From Candidatus Binatia bacterium (GTDB lineage Bacteria > Desulfobacterota > Binatia > UBA12015): a stretch of 64,000 nt of DNA. The DNA lies in contig JAQWRY010000071.1 of the NCBI GenBank assembly GCA_029243485.1, forward strand, positions 1-64,000, read 5' to 3'. How positions within the stretch are numbered: the stretch's first letter is position 1; each line of letters starts with the position of its first letter. Shown in pieces: positions 45,414 through 53,908 of the stretch. The notes below the pieces were generated by a model. That model had not been told where the DNA came from. It did not search any database and was given only the letters and a program-made list of their open reading frames with translations. A program made the position numbers and the translations under genes.

Positions 45414-46009
45414 GCGTGTCCGCCCTTGTCGTACTCGGCGGGGAAGAGCTGCCGATCGACGAGATCGCAGAGGACGTGCGACGCGAGAATGTGGCACTCC
45501 TGAATGCGAGGGACCTCGCGTGTTGCGGATACGTTGAGGAGGAAGTCGACCTGGTCGCGCATCGCGCCACCGTCACCGCCGGTCATCCCCACGACGAAGA
45601 GACCGACCTTTCCGCAGGCGTCGATCGCTCGTAGGACGTTCTTGGACCCGCCGCTCGTCGAGATTGCGATGGCGACGTCGCCGGCCTGGCCGAGAGCCTC
45701 GATCTGCTTGGAGAAGATCTCGTCGAAGCTGTAGTCGTTGCCGATCGCAGTGATCGCGGACGTGTCCGTCGTGAGCGCGATCGCCGGCAGTGGGCGTCGC
45801 TCGATCATGAAGCGGTTCGTGAACTCAGCGGCGATGTGTTGAGCGTCCGCCGCGCTGCCGCCGTTGCCGAAGAGGAAGACCTTGTGGCCCTGATTGATCG
45901 TGTCGGCGATCAGCCGAGCGACTTTGGCAAGGTTTGCTTCGTGTTCCGCCAGAAATTGCTCCTTGGCGCGAATCGACTCGGCAAACGAGCGACGGATGAC
46001 TGCTTCCAT
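45410..46009 (-). CDS. gmhA: Phosphoheptose isomerase-like SIS-domain protein
   Basis: A 199-residue SIS-domain isomerase converting sedoheptulose 7-phosphate to D-glycero-D-manno-heptose 7-phosphate, first step of heptose synthesis for lipopolysaccharide. Seen: VFLFGNGGSAADAQHIAAEF, ALTTDTSAITAIGNDY, ISTSGGSKNVLRAI and the C-terminal ECHILASHVLCDLVDR. Length fits GmhA. It starts a leftward coupled pair with the unassigned protein. No other heptose gene is seen in the window. It is divergent from the enoyl-CoA hydratase gene. Confidence 0.88.
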   Translation of the reverse strand: MEAVIRRSFAESIRAKEQFLAEHEANLAKVARLIADTINQGHKVFLFGNGGSAADAQHIAAEFTNRFMIERRPLPAIALTTDTSAITAIGNDYSFDEIFSKQIEALGQAGDVAIAISTSGGSKNVLRAIDACGKVGLFVVGMTGGDGGAMRDQVDFLLNVSATREVPRIQECHILASHVLCDLVDRQLFPAEYDKGGHA

Positions 46010-46122
46010 CGTCTGATCTTACGGGCTCTCGGGCCAGGCTGCCACTCGCCGGGGTCGCGTCGCGAAGCGGCATTGACGCGCCTTCTCCTCTAGCCGTAGT
46101 CTCGAACGAGGAGGATGAGGTC

Positions 46123-46992
46123 ATGACTGCGTTCGATGGTTTCGAGGCTCTTCGCGTAAACGTCGTCCATGGGGTGGCTTGGGTCACGCTAGACCACCCA
46201 CCGATCAATCTCCTCGATGAGATCCTGTTCGCCGACTTGTCCCGATTGGTCGGCGAGCTCGAGCAGGACTCTGCGATTCGCGTGCTGGTCTTCCAGAGCG
46301 CCGACCCCGACTTCTTCATCGCGCACGCCGATGTGGAGTGGATCCTCCGCTTCCCCGACGCGTCTTCGGAACAGGCCACCAAGCCGAATCCCTTCGTGCA
46401 GCTGATGGAGAGGATTCGCCGCATGCCGAAGATCTCGATCGGGATGGTCGCGGGCATCGCGCGTGGCGGCGGCTCGGAGTTCCTCCTGTCGCTCGACATG
46501 CGATTCGCCGCTCGCTCCAAGGCGCTCTTGAGCCAGCCCGAGGGCGCTCTGGGGATCATCCCCGGCGGCGGCGGCACGCAGCGGCTCGCCGAACTGGTCG
46601 GACGCGCCCGCGCCCTCGAGATCGTGCTCGGTTGCGGCGATATAGACGCGGAGGAGGCCGCGCAGATCGGCTACGTGAACAAGGTCTTTGCCGACGACGA
46701 TCTACTGCCGTTCGTTCGCTCCTTGTCGGAGCGCATCTCGGCTCTGTCGCCGTCGGTCGTCCGGCTGACGAAGGAAGCCGTGGATGCAGCGAAGCCGGCT
46801 CCGACATCTGGATTGGTCGCGGAGACGAACTTGTTCAACCAGGTCGTGGCATTGCCTGAAGCCCGCAACAGCATGGCCGCCTTTCTCGAGGCGGGCGGGC
46901 AGACACGCGAGATGGAGCTGCGTCTGGGCGCTCGGATCGCGGACCTCAGCCGACAGCCGCTCGTTCGTACCCGCGCAAAGCGAGCATCCTGA
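46123..46992 (+). CDS. Enoyl-CoA hydratase/isomerase family protein
   Basis: A 289-residue crotonase-fold protein. Seen: VAWVTLDHPPINLLDEI, the oxyanion-hole segments FFIAHADVEWIL and IARGGGSEFLLSLDMRFAA, and GALGIIPGGGGTQRLAELVGR. The first catalytic Glu of classic hydratases appears as E in PEGALGIIPGGG, while the second position is Gly-rich, so hydration activity is uncertain. The ATG at 46123 has GAGGAGGATGAGG upstream. The stop is two bases before the thioesterase start, and the quinone reductase gene follows: a short acyl-CoA-linked operon. Confidence 0.9.
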   Translation: MTAFDGFEALRVNVVHGVAWVTLDHPPINLLDEILFADLSRLVGELEQDSAIRVLVFQSADPDFFIAHADVEWILRFPDASSEQATKPNPFVQLMERIRRMPKISIGMVAGIARGGGSEFLLSLDMRFAARSKALLSQPEGALGIIPGGGGTQRLAELVGRARALEIVLGCGDIDAEEAAQIGYVNKVFADDDLLPFVRSLSERISALSPSVVRLTKEAVDAAKPAPTSGLVAETNLFNQVVALPEARNSMAAFLEAGGQTREMELRLGARIADLSRQPLVRTRAKRAS

Positions 46993-46993
46993 G

Positions 46994-47839
46994 TTGTCTG
47001 ACTCCGAGCGGTCGCCGATCTCGGCTCTGATCGGTCGCCTGGAGGTCGAGGCTCTCGACTCCGACCTCTTCCTCGGCAAGCAGGCAAAGGGTGAGGGGCG
47101 TCTCTTCGGTGGATTCGTTGCGGCGCAGGCAACCGTTGCGGCGGGGCGCACGGTGGAAGACTCGCACCTGCATTCGCTGCACGCGTACTTCCTTCGGCCG
47201 GGGTCGTACGGCAAGCCGATTCGCTACGTCGTCGATCGCATTCGCGACGGGCGCACCTACACCACCCGCCGGGTGGTTGCGCTGCAGAACGGCGAGGCGA
47301 TCTTCAATTTGTCGGCAAGCTTCACGAAGCCCGAGGGGGGGATCTCGCATCAAGACCCGATCCCTGACGTACCGCCCCCCGATGATCTCCCGGACTGGGA
47401 GGACCTACGCGAAGAGCGAATGGGCGTCCGCGGTGGTCAGGCCGCTTTGGAAGTGCGGCCGTGCGATCCGGACGACGAGTTCAGGCCGGGAGTGCCGCGC
47501 ATCGCACGAAGGCGGATCTGGATGCGCCCAAACGGTGTGGTGCCCGACGATCCGATCCTGCACGCCGCTATGTTCGTGTACGCGAGCGACCGAACGCTGC
47601 TGAGCACCGCCGGATTGCCACATGGCCTTGTCATGGGTCGTATGGTGGGCGCGAGTCTCGACCACGCGATGCATCTGCATCGTCCCGAGCTCTTTGAGGG
47701 CTGGATCCTGTACGCGGCTGAAAGTCCGGCGGCGCACGGCGCGCGTGGGCTCACGCGCGGTGCGATGTACTCCCAGGCCGGCATCCGCATCGCTTCGGTC
47801 ACGCAAGAAGGATTGATTCGCGAACCGAAGGCCGATTGA
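46994..47839 (+). CDS. Acyl-CoA thioesterase II (TesB-like)
   Basis: A 281-residue double hot-dog thioesterase. Seen: GEGRLFGGFVAAQATVAAG, LHSLHAYFLRPGSYGKPI, DGRTYTTRRVVALQNGEAIF, HAAMFVYASDRTLLST, ASLDHAMHLHRP and RGLTRGAMYSQAGIRIASV, the TesB order with Asp, Thr/Ser and Gln of the active site. I take TTG at 46994, two bases after the upstream stop, because it gives the usual family length; no ATG or GTG precedes the conserved region. It would hydrolyse medium or long acyl-CoAs. Confidence 0.88.
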   Translation: MSDSERSPISALIGRLEVEALDSDLFLGKQAKGEGRLFGGFVAAQATVAAGRTVEDSHLHSLHAYFLRPGSYGKPIRYVVDRIRDGRTYTTRRVVALQNGEAIFNLSASFTKPEGGISHQDPIPDVPPPDDLPDWEDLREERMGVRGGQAALEVRPCDPDDEFRPGVPRIARRRIWMRPNGVVPDDPILHAAMFVYASDRTLLSTAGLPHGLVMGRMVGASLDHAMHLHRPELFEGWILYAAESPAAHGARGLTRGAMYSQAGIRIASVTQEGLIREPKAD

Positions 47840-47853
47840 TCTAAGGTCCGAGC

Positions 47854-48834
47854 ATGCGTGCCTGGCAAGTTGGGAAGGCGGGGGAGCCGCGTGAAGTGCT
47901 CTCCCTCGAAGACGTTGATCCGCCCGAGCTGGTGCCGGGCATGCTGCACGTTCGGGTCGAGGCCGCGGGCGTCGGTCTGCCGGATGTGCTCATGTGCCGC
48001 GGTTCGTATCCGCTGACTCCGCCGTATCCCTTCACGCCCGGGCAGGAGCTGGTGGGCAAGGTCCTCGCGGTCGGCGAGGGGGCGCAGGCAAAGGTCGGAG
48101 ACCGGGTGATGGCAGTGTCCGGGTTCTACCTCGGTCGCGGGAGTTTTGCGCAGGAGTGCCTCGCGCAAGGCGACTTCGCCTTGTCCGTTCCCGACGAGAT
48201 GCCGCCCGAGCAGGCGGCGGCCTTCGTGATCCCCTTTCACACCGCGTGGGCCGGGTTGTCGCGCCGCGGGGCGTTGCAGAAGGGCGAGACTCTTCTGGTG
48301 CTCGGTGCCGCCGGCGGGACCGGTTCTGCCGCCGTGCAACTCGGGAAGGCGATGGGCGCTCGTGTGATCGCGACTGCTGGTGGTCCCGCGAAGGTGAAGT
48401 TCTGTCGTGAGCTCGGCGCCGACGTCGTCATCGACTATCGCACACAAGACATCGCCGAAGGGGTTCGGGAGGCAACCGGCGGTCGTGGTGCGGATGTCGC
48501 GTACGATCCGGTTGGAGGGGAGGCGTACAAGGCCGCCGCATCGGTCATGGCCCCCGAGGGGCGTCTTCTCTTGATCGGATTCGCGGAAGGAGAGTGGGGG
48601 CGTCCCTCCGCCGCACACATGGTCGGTGGGAATTATTCGGTGGTCGGTGTGATGCCCTCGCACTTCGGATTCGACGTGCGGGCGCGGGCGCAGCAAGAGA
48701 TGCTCCGGTTCTGGCGCGAGGGAGCGCTGCAGGTCCCGGTTTGGCGCGTATTCGAGTTCGATCAGACTGTGGAGGCGGTGGAAGAGCTCGCGTCCGGCCG
48801 CGCTCAGGGGAAGATCGCCGTTCGGGTTTCGTAG
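47854..48834 (+). CDS. NADPH:quinone oxidoreductase-like MDR protein
   Basis: A 326-residue zinc-free medium-chain dehydrogenase/reductase. The GroES-like N-terminal half has VRVEAAGVGLPDVLMCRGSY and FTPGQELVGKVLAVGEG; the Rossmann half has LLVLGAAGGTGSAAVQLGKA and GARVIATAGGPAKV, then DVAYDPVGGEAYKAAASVM. Catalytic and structural zinc ligands are lacking, as in the QOR group that reduces quinones or enoyl groups with NADPH. It lies 14 bases after the thioesterase stop and completes the acyl-CoA-associated operon. Confidence 0.92.
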   Translation: MRAWQVGKAGEPREVLSLEDVDPPELVPGMLHVRVEAAGVGLPDVLMCRGSYPLTPPYPFTPGQELVGKVLAVGEGAQAKVGDRVMAVSGFYLGRGSFAQECLAQGDFALSVPDEMPPEQAAAFVIPFHTAWAGLSRRGALQKGETLLVLGAAGGTGSAAVQLGKAMGARVIATAGGPAKVKFCRELGADVVIDYRTQDIAEGVREATGGRGADVAYDPVGGEAYKAAASVMAPEGRLLLIGFAEGEWGRPSAAHMVGGNYSVVGVMPSHFGFDVRARAQQEMLRFWREGALQVPVWRVFEFDQTVEAVEELASGRAQGKIAVRVS

Positions 48835-48938
48835 TTCGGGCCCGACTCGGCCGCCCTGACGCCTAGGCGCGGGCTGATGCGCGCAGTAAGCCTCTGGACC
48901 GGAAATGGGGAGTACCGCCTCAAGAAGGAGGCGACCTT

Positions 48939-49061
48939 GTGAACACCGGTGGCCCCGACTCCCGCGTCCGGCCGAAACCACGAGAAGCTCCCGTGCCCGC
49001 GGGAGATCAAGACGAACCACCGAAGGCTCCGCCGACGAGGCGCGGCGAGAGTGACGATTAA
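48939..49061 (+). CDS. Possible 40-residue Pro/Arg-rich peptide
   Basis: GTG at 48939 is preceded by an excellent ribosome site (AAGGAGG, spacing 7). The product begins MNTGGPDSRVRPKPREAP and is Pro-, Arg- and Asp-rich, with no hydrophobic core, so it would be disordered. The stop TAA is made by the intergenic repeat at 49051. The ribosome site is the only strong evidence. The rest of 48835-49173 shows no other gene. Confidence 0.35.
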   Translation: MNTGGPDSRVRPKPREAPVPAGDQDEPPKAPPTRRGESDD

Positions 49062-49090
49062 AGAAACCGCCGAGACTAAAGAACGTCCCT
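49051..49090 (-). repeat. Intergenic repeat, CTTTAGTC subfamily, solo copy
   Basis: On the minus strand it reads AGGGACGTTCTTTAGTC, then TCGGCGGTTTCTTTAATCG. It is a close relative of the copy at 7958-7996. It holds the stop of the short frame at 48939 and lies 83 bases from the end of the DUF748 gene. Confidence 0.8.
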
Positions 49091-49173
49091 ACTTCGGAAG
49101 CCGATTACGATCTCGCTTTCAGAAAAATTGCTGTCTGAGACTCGCGCAATCGTGGGAATTTACGCCACGGGCC

Positions 49174-52100
49174 TCACGCTCGCGCGAGGAGATTTACGGC
49201 GACCTGGGAGCCGTCTTCGTCGCGGGTGACGATCGGTTCGCCGACCGAGACTTGATCCGCCGGCACGCCGTCGTCTTCCGTGAAGATTTTGAAGAGGCGC
49301 TCGGCGCGCCGATTCGCGAGCGCGGTGAGATCGGCGTCGGTCACGGACTTCTCGGCCACCATTTCATCGAGCTCGGCCGCGTCGTCCTTGTTGAGAGAGG
49401 CGACGTCGTCGTCTTGAAGCGCTTTTCGGATCGCCTTCCGGGTACCCCCACTCGCGAGGTTGCGCAGGCCCCCGAGGAAGCCGCTCTCGCCGGCGAGGGC
49501 GGCGAGGACGGCGGCTTCCTTCAACCCGCGGACGTCGTCCGAACCGGCTTGGCCGACCAACTCGATCTTGATTGCGGGGGACGACGACAGGACGCTGCTG
49601 ACGCGCTCGACCTTGTCCTGCGCGTCCTTCGAGATCTCGTCCGAGCCGGCACGAAAGGAGACCGGTGACGGTGTGATCTCGGCGACTTTGCCGCCGATCA
49701 TCGTGATCGCGCCCAGCATCTTGAGCGGAGACATGATCGCACCCAAGATGGCCTTGGTGAGGGCCTGCTCGACGACCGAGCCGATGCCGATCTCGGTGCC
49801 CTCGGTCGTGCCGCTCACCGGAATCCCCAGGTCGATCTTCCCGGTGATGTCGCTCAGGAGCGCGAGGGCAGCGGAGATCGAGATTCCGAAGTAGTCCTTG
49901 AAGAGTGAGCCGCCCTTGGCGTTGCCTACGTCGAGCGCGCTCAGCGTGATGTCGGTGTCCGAATCGTAGCGGTCCTTCGCCCACAACACCGTGGACTCCA
50001 CGGTCGCGGCGCCTGCGAGCACCGTGTATCCCGCGGCTTGCTGTACGTAGGGGTTGAACTGGGAGAGGGGGAGCTTCTCGACGTTCGCGTCGATGCGAAC
50101 GCCCTGCGCTGCGGTTCCGGCGCGCACCTTCACGAGAGCATCGCCCGGCGCTCTCAGGTCGAGCGACATCTTCTCGAAGACCGTTTCCGAAGGCGGCACG
50201 TCGGCCGGAAGCGCGACGCCGGAGATGTCGAAATGGAAGTCCGTGACTTTCCCGCGGTAGGTCGGCTTCACCGCTCGGTCGACGACACGGAACTCACCGT
50301 TCTGGATGCGGAGGCGATCGACGACGAGGCCGATCGGGAGGTTGGCGGCGGGTTCGGCGAACTTCGCGATCTCGTCGACGCCGACCGCCTCGGTCTGGGC
50401 GACGAGGCCGCTGCGGATCACCGCATCGTGCGGTTGGTCGGCGTCGGCGGTCTCGGTGGCGGAAGCGTCTTGTAGTTCCGGTTCGCCCGCTGCCGGGGCA
50501 CCACTGTCCTCCGCGAGTGCTCCGGCTGCGGCCGCGTCCACGCGAACCGTCGGCAAGACGATGCCGTCGGCGGTCAGAGTCGCGCGAATCTTCGGCCCGG
50601 TCAGGTGGAAATCGGCAAGCTCCAGGCTCATTGGCGCTTCGGGTTCGGCGACGTTCGCGTGGAACGACCGGATGTCGATTGCCAGCGTCTCCCAGGCGAC
50701 TGCGAAGTCCTGTTTGCCGTCCTGCGTGAGCACTTGCAGGTCCTCCAGGGCGATCTGGCCCGAGAGATTCGCGTCGTCGCCCGCGACGTCGATCGCGAGC
50801 GCCGCCTGCAACGTGCCGGTCGGCATGTGGACGGGTGACATACCGCTCAGATCCGCGTACCGCCCGAGGGCGACGTTCTCGAGATTGAGCTTTGCCTGCA
50901 CGGATTGTGGTTCGAGCACGACGTCGGCGTCGACGTCGATGACGGCACTATCTTCCTTGATCCGGCCGACGATCTTGAGTGGCGAGGCCGGGTTGCTCGT
51001 GAGGCCCGTGACCGTGAGTGTCGGAATCTCGATGTGCGTGTCGCCGGTTCGGAGCGAGGCCTTCGCGGAGCCGTCGACGAGATCGACCGAGCCCACCTTC
51101 CACGTCGTGGGAGTCGCATCGATCCCGGTGACGGTGAGCTTTCCGATGTGCGCGTGCCCCGGGCGCCTGTCGGCGACGATGTCGGCGCCGCTGTCGGTGA
51201 TCTCGACGGTCGCGACCGCGATCGTCCAATCCGTGGGCGGGGCGTCGTCGGCGGGACCGGCCGGAGGTTCGACCGCGATTCCTTCGCTCTGTTCGGCGGT
51301 GTTCGATGTGACGGCAGTCGTCTCCCCGACGTCCACAGCAGTAGATTCGAGATCGGCTCCGGTGATCTCTGAGGTGGCCTCGGCCGACGGCTCTGTCGAC
51401 GCGACGACGTCCGCTGTCGCGACCGCATGGGTATCCGGCTCGTCGGTCGCGGCAGGTGCCGGTTCCTCGTCCGTCGGACCCACGGCATTGGTCGTGTCCG
51501 CAGACTCGATCATCGCCGCCGGCGGCATCACGGGAAGTGGAGGCTGTTGCATCGGGCGGAGCAGGACGTTCGCGCCATCGAGCGAGATGAGCTCTAGGTC
51601 GACTCGTTGTTGCGCCACGTCGATCTGATCAATTTTCACGCCGAGTCGACGCCACGCGAGTCCGGGCTTCTGCTCGCCGCGGACGTCGATGCTCAGGCCG
51701 GAAACGGCAACGTTGCCCGAAACGAGAATGCGCGCCTGGGGATCGACGGTCAGGTGCACCGATGTTTCGAGCCGCCCCTTCGATCCGGTCCAGCCCAAGC
51801 TGGGCTCGTGGACGTGCAGCTGATCGAGAGGGAGATTCGCAATGTCGATCTGAGCCTCGGTGAGAAAGCCGTCGTCTCGCTCGGAGATGTTGGTATCGAT
51901 GCGAAGCGTGCCGTCGCCGAGGCTGGCCTGCACGACGATGCGTCCCGGAGCCGTCGCTTCGGGGTCGTTGATCGCGAGCCCTTTCACTTCAACGGATGGA
52001 AGCTCCAGTTCGCGGTAGGTCGGCTTGCCGGGGACGTCGTCGCGGACCCGCAGCCGCGCGCTCAAGAGAGCGGCCCGGTCGATCAGGACGCCGAAAGGTT

Positions 52101-52587
52101 CGGAGTCGTCCTCGGGTTCTTCTTCCTCTTCTTCGGGGAGGTCGCGGAGGTCGGGGATCACCAGCGTCCCGTCCTGGAGCCGGGCGACGTTCACGCTGAG
52201 CTCGTCGAGTTCGAAGTCCTCGATGTTCGCGATCTTGCTCAAGAGAGGCATCCAACGGATGTTGACGTAAGCGCGCTTCCAGGCCACGAGCGCCGTGTCG
52301 TTCGGCGTCTCGCCCTCTTTGGGAGCCGCACCGTCGGGCCAGAGCGCGACGTCCTCGAGGGCCACCGCCCCCGAGAGGAGCCAGAGGTCGACGTCCCCGA
52401 CCGAGACTTCTCCTTCGAGGTATTCGTTGCCCTGCGAGACGATGACCTTCTGCACGATCGTCGGAAGGGTGATGCGGACCAGGAGCAGGAAGCCGACGAT
52501 GCCGACGAGGATCCATCCCCGCCGGGAAGCGGGCCAGAATCGCCGGAGAAACGACGAGGAGTTTTCAATGCCTTCGGCCACGCCCAC
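49174..52587 (-). CDS. Large AsmA-like DUF748 envelope protein
   Basis: About 1137 residues. One N-terminal membrane helix (GWILVGIVGFLLLVRITLP) anchors a very long, beta-rich periplasmic region typical of AsmA-like proteins, interrupted at ~330-450 by a low-complexity Thr/Ala/Glu/Pro linker. The C-terminal part holds DUF748 hallmarks: LPLSQFNPYVQQAAGYTVLAG, GISISAALALLSDITGKIDL and a domain with VSFRAGSDEISKDAQDKVER resembling the last part of OmpA-like modules. Such proteins are thought to move phospholipids or affect outer-membrane assembly. The start may be GTG 52587 or 52581; an ATG at 52656 extends the frame but the extra residues look unrelated. Confidence 0.82.
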   Translation of the reverse strand: MGVAEGIENSSSFLRRFWPASRRGWILVGIVGFLLLVRITLPTIVQKVIVSQGNEYLEGEVSVGDVDLWLLSGAVALEDVALWPDGAAPKEGETPNDTALVAWKRAYVNIRWMPLLSKIANIEDFELDELSVNVARLQDGTLVIPDLRDLPEEEEEEPEDDSEPFGVLIDRAALLSARLRVRDDVPGKPTYRELELPSVEVKGLAINDPEATAPGRIVVQASLGDGTLRIDTNISERDDGFLTEAQIDIANLPLDQLHVHEPSLGWTGSKGRLETSVHLTVDPQARILVSGNVAVSGLSIDVRGEQKPGLAWRRLGVKIDQIDVAQQRVDLELISLDGANVLLRPMQQPPLPVMPPAAMIESADTTNAVGPTDEEPAPAATDEPDTHAVATADVVASTEPSAEATSEITGADLESTAVDVGETTAVTSNTAEQSEGIAVEPPAGPADDAPPTDWTIAVATVEITDSGADIVADRRPGHAHIGKLTVTGIDATPTTWKVGSVDLVDGSAKASLRTGDTHIEIPTLTVTGLTSNPASPLKIVGRIKEDSAVIDVDADVVLEPQSVQAKLNLENVALGRYADLSGMSPVHMPTGTLQAALAIDVAGDDANLSGQIALEDLQVLTQDGKQDFAVAWETLAIDIRSFHANVAEPEAPMSLELADFHLTGPKIRATLTADGIVLPTVRVDAAAAGALAEDSGAPAAGEPELQDASATETADADQPHDAVIRSGLVAQTEAVGVDEIAKFAEPAANLPIGLVVDRLRIQNGEFRVVDRAVKPTYRGKVTDFHFDISGVALPADVPPSETVFEKMSLDLRAPGDALVKVRAGTAAQGVRIDANVEKLPLSQFNPYVQQAAGYTVLAGAATVESTVLWAKDRYDSDTDITLSALDVGNAKGGSLFKDYFGISISAALALLSDITGKIDLGIPVSGTTEGTEIGIGSVVEQALTKAILGAIMSPLKMLGAITMIGGKVAEITPSPVSFRAGSDEISKDAQDKVERVSSVLSSSPAIKIELVGQAGSDDVRGLKEAAVLAALAGESGFLGGLRNLASGGTRKAIRKALQDDDVASLNKDDAAELDEMVAEKSVTDADLTALANRRAERLFKIFTEDDGVPADQVSVGEPIVTRDEDGSQVAVNLLARA

Positions 52588-53077
52588 TAACGTAGCGTGC
52601 GATCCGCTGCGGGCGAAGCCCCGCCGCGGCGCGGAATCATCGGAATCACCTTGCATTCATCGGGGAGTGGGCGGCCTGGCTCCGGATCTTGATCCGCTCG
52701 GAGCATTCGCCGCGGCCTGCGCGCTCGCCATCGAGACTGCGACGTCAGCGAGCCCGACCGGAACTGAACCGGGTTCGCGATGCTGCCCAATGGCGAGGTC
52801 GGCTCGCCGATCTACAATTCGCCGAGCCTCCCGGTTGCAGGCGGCCCTCGCTCTCAGGACTGTGTGGTCGCCCTCGTGGCCGCGTCCCGCGGTAATGCCG
52901 CCGGCGAAAAGAAGCTCGCCGCCTCCGTCGTACAGAAGGGTCTGGCCGGGCGTGGCGGACCCGAAGCGACTCGCTAGGGCGTTCCCTGCCGGGCCCGTCC
53001 GAGATCCTGCAACAATCGGGCGCCGGCTCGACCAAGTTGACCGGCGGAGGCGGTGTGATTAAGAGCGGGTGAACCAC

Positions 53078-53149
53078 GCGGGTGTAATTCAGTGGTAGAA
53101 TGTCAGCTTCCCAAGCTGGACGTCGCCGGTTCGATCCCGGTCACCCGCT
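53078..53149 (+). tRNA. tRNA-Gly (anticodon CCC)
   Basis: Cloverleaf: acceptor GCGGGTG/CACCCGC, D arm ATTC...GAAT, anticodon stem TCAGC/GCTGG with loop TTCCCAA (anticodon CCC at 53110-53112, reading GGG), T arm CCGG-TTCGATC-CCGG, discriminator T. The 3' CCA is not encoded. A near copy of its 5' third lies inverted about 100 bases downstream. Confidence 0.93.
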
Positions 53150-53247
53150 CTCTCTTGTCCCTAAAGGGTTTTTCGTTCGACCTCTGAGTCACCCGAGAGC
53201 GCCTGACTGAGGGGGTTCCCGGCGGGTTCCCGGTTTTCAGAATTCGG

Positions 53248-53281
53248 GGGACATTCTCCCACTGAATTACACCCGCGTGTT
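53248..53281 (-). repeat. Inverted partial copy of the tRNA-Gly 5' region
   Basis: On the minus strand ACGCGGGTGTAATTCAGTGG, then AGAATGTC one base later, matches the start of the tRNA gene with one mismatch over about 29 bases. The rest of the tRNA is absent. It is consistent with a rearrangement or decayed integration near the tRNA. Confidence 0.75.
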
Positions 53282-53349
53282 GGGTCTCCGCTCGCGGGCA
53301 TGCGCGATTCTCGGTCGAGCTTCGAGGCGAGATCTCACTCAGCGAATTG

Positions 53350-53432
53350 CTCGCCTCGTCGGGCAGTCCTTCGAGGACGATTCGGGTCTTCTCTTCCGCC
53401 GGAAAACGGCGTCGTGTCTTGCGCTGAATGTC
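53350..53432 (-). pseudogene. Scrap of an IS3-family orfA transposase gene
   Basis: The minus-strand frame gives QRKTRRRFPAEEKTRIVLEG, which is the start of the helix-turn-helix protein OrfA of IS3 elements (usually xxRRRFSAEEKxRIVLEGLRGE). The next residues are lost by a frame change. No orfB or terminal repeats are seen, so only a fragment remains. Confidence 0.6.
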
Positions 53433-53524
53433 GCAGACCTCCTTCGCCGCTCGTGGAGACACTGGCGGCAGACGCGCTTGTCTCGGGGGCGCGGTCGGAC
53501 GTAGACAGAGACAGGAGGTGACTT

Positions 53525-53908
53525 ATGCTGGGCCGAGTCGAAGAACTTCATCACATTCAGCTCGCCATGCCGCGGGGGCGCGAGGCGGAAGCGATCCGCT
53601 TCTACGAGGGCCTCCTCGGAATTCCGCACCTACCCAAACCACCGGGGTTGGATGCTGCCGGGGCCTGGTTCGAGTCTGGAGCCCTGCGGGTTCACCTGGG
53701 GGTCGACGCGAAGTTCACCGCCGCGAAGAAGGCCCATCCGGGGCTCCTCGTCACGGGTTTGGACGATCTCGCAGATAGACTCACCGATGCCGGAGGATCG
53801 GTCGTGTGGGACGACCGGCTCGTTGGGTTCCGGCGCGTATATGTGACGGACCCGTTCGGGAACCGAATCGAGTTGTTGGAGCCGTCGGACGGAACCCAGG
53901 AGGTCTAA
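53525..53908 (+). CDS. VOC-superfamily (glyoxalase-like) protein
   Basis: A 127-residue single-domain VOC protein with a very good ribosome site (AGGAGG, spacing 7). Metal-ligand positions are visible in ELHHIQLAMPRG (His), GALRVHLGV (His) and DPFGNRIELLEP (Glu), and the fold's two beta-alpha-beta-beta-beta repeats are clear (EAIRFYEGLLG; LADRLTDAGGSVVWDD). It could be an isomerase, dioxygenase or binding protein. The stop is directly followed by the ATG of the next gene, so the two are co-expressed. Confidence 0.88.
   Translation: MLGRVEELHHIQLAMPRGREAEAIRFYEGLLGIPHLPKPPGLDAAGAWFESGALRVHLGVDAKFTAAKKAHPGLLVTGLDDLADRLTDAGGSVVWDDRLVGFRRVYVTDPFGNRIELLEPSDGTQEV

Noticed and set aside
53103-53240. 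Protein ending VTGIEPATSSLGS
   Set aside because: This is the well-known false translation of a tRNA 3' region, here the antisense of tRNA-Gly, joined to the IS3 scrap.
53350-53432. Complete IS3 element near tRNA-Gly
   Set aside because: Only about 28 residues of orfA remain; no orfB, no terminal inverted repeats and no target duplication are visible.
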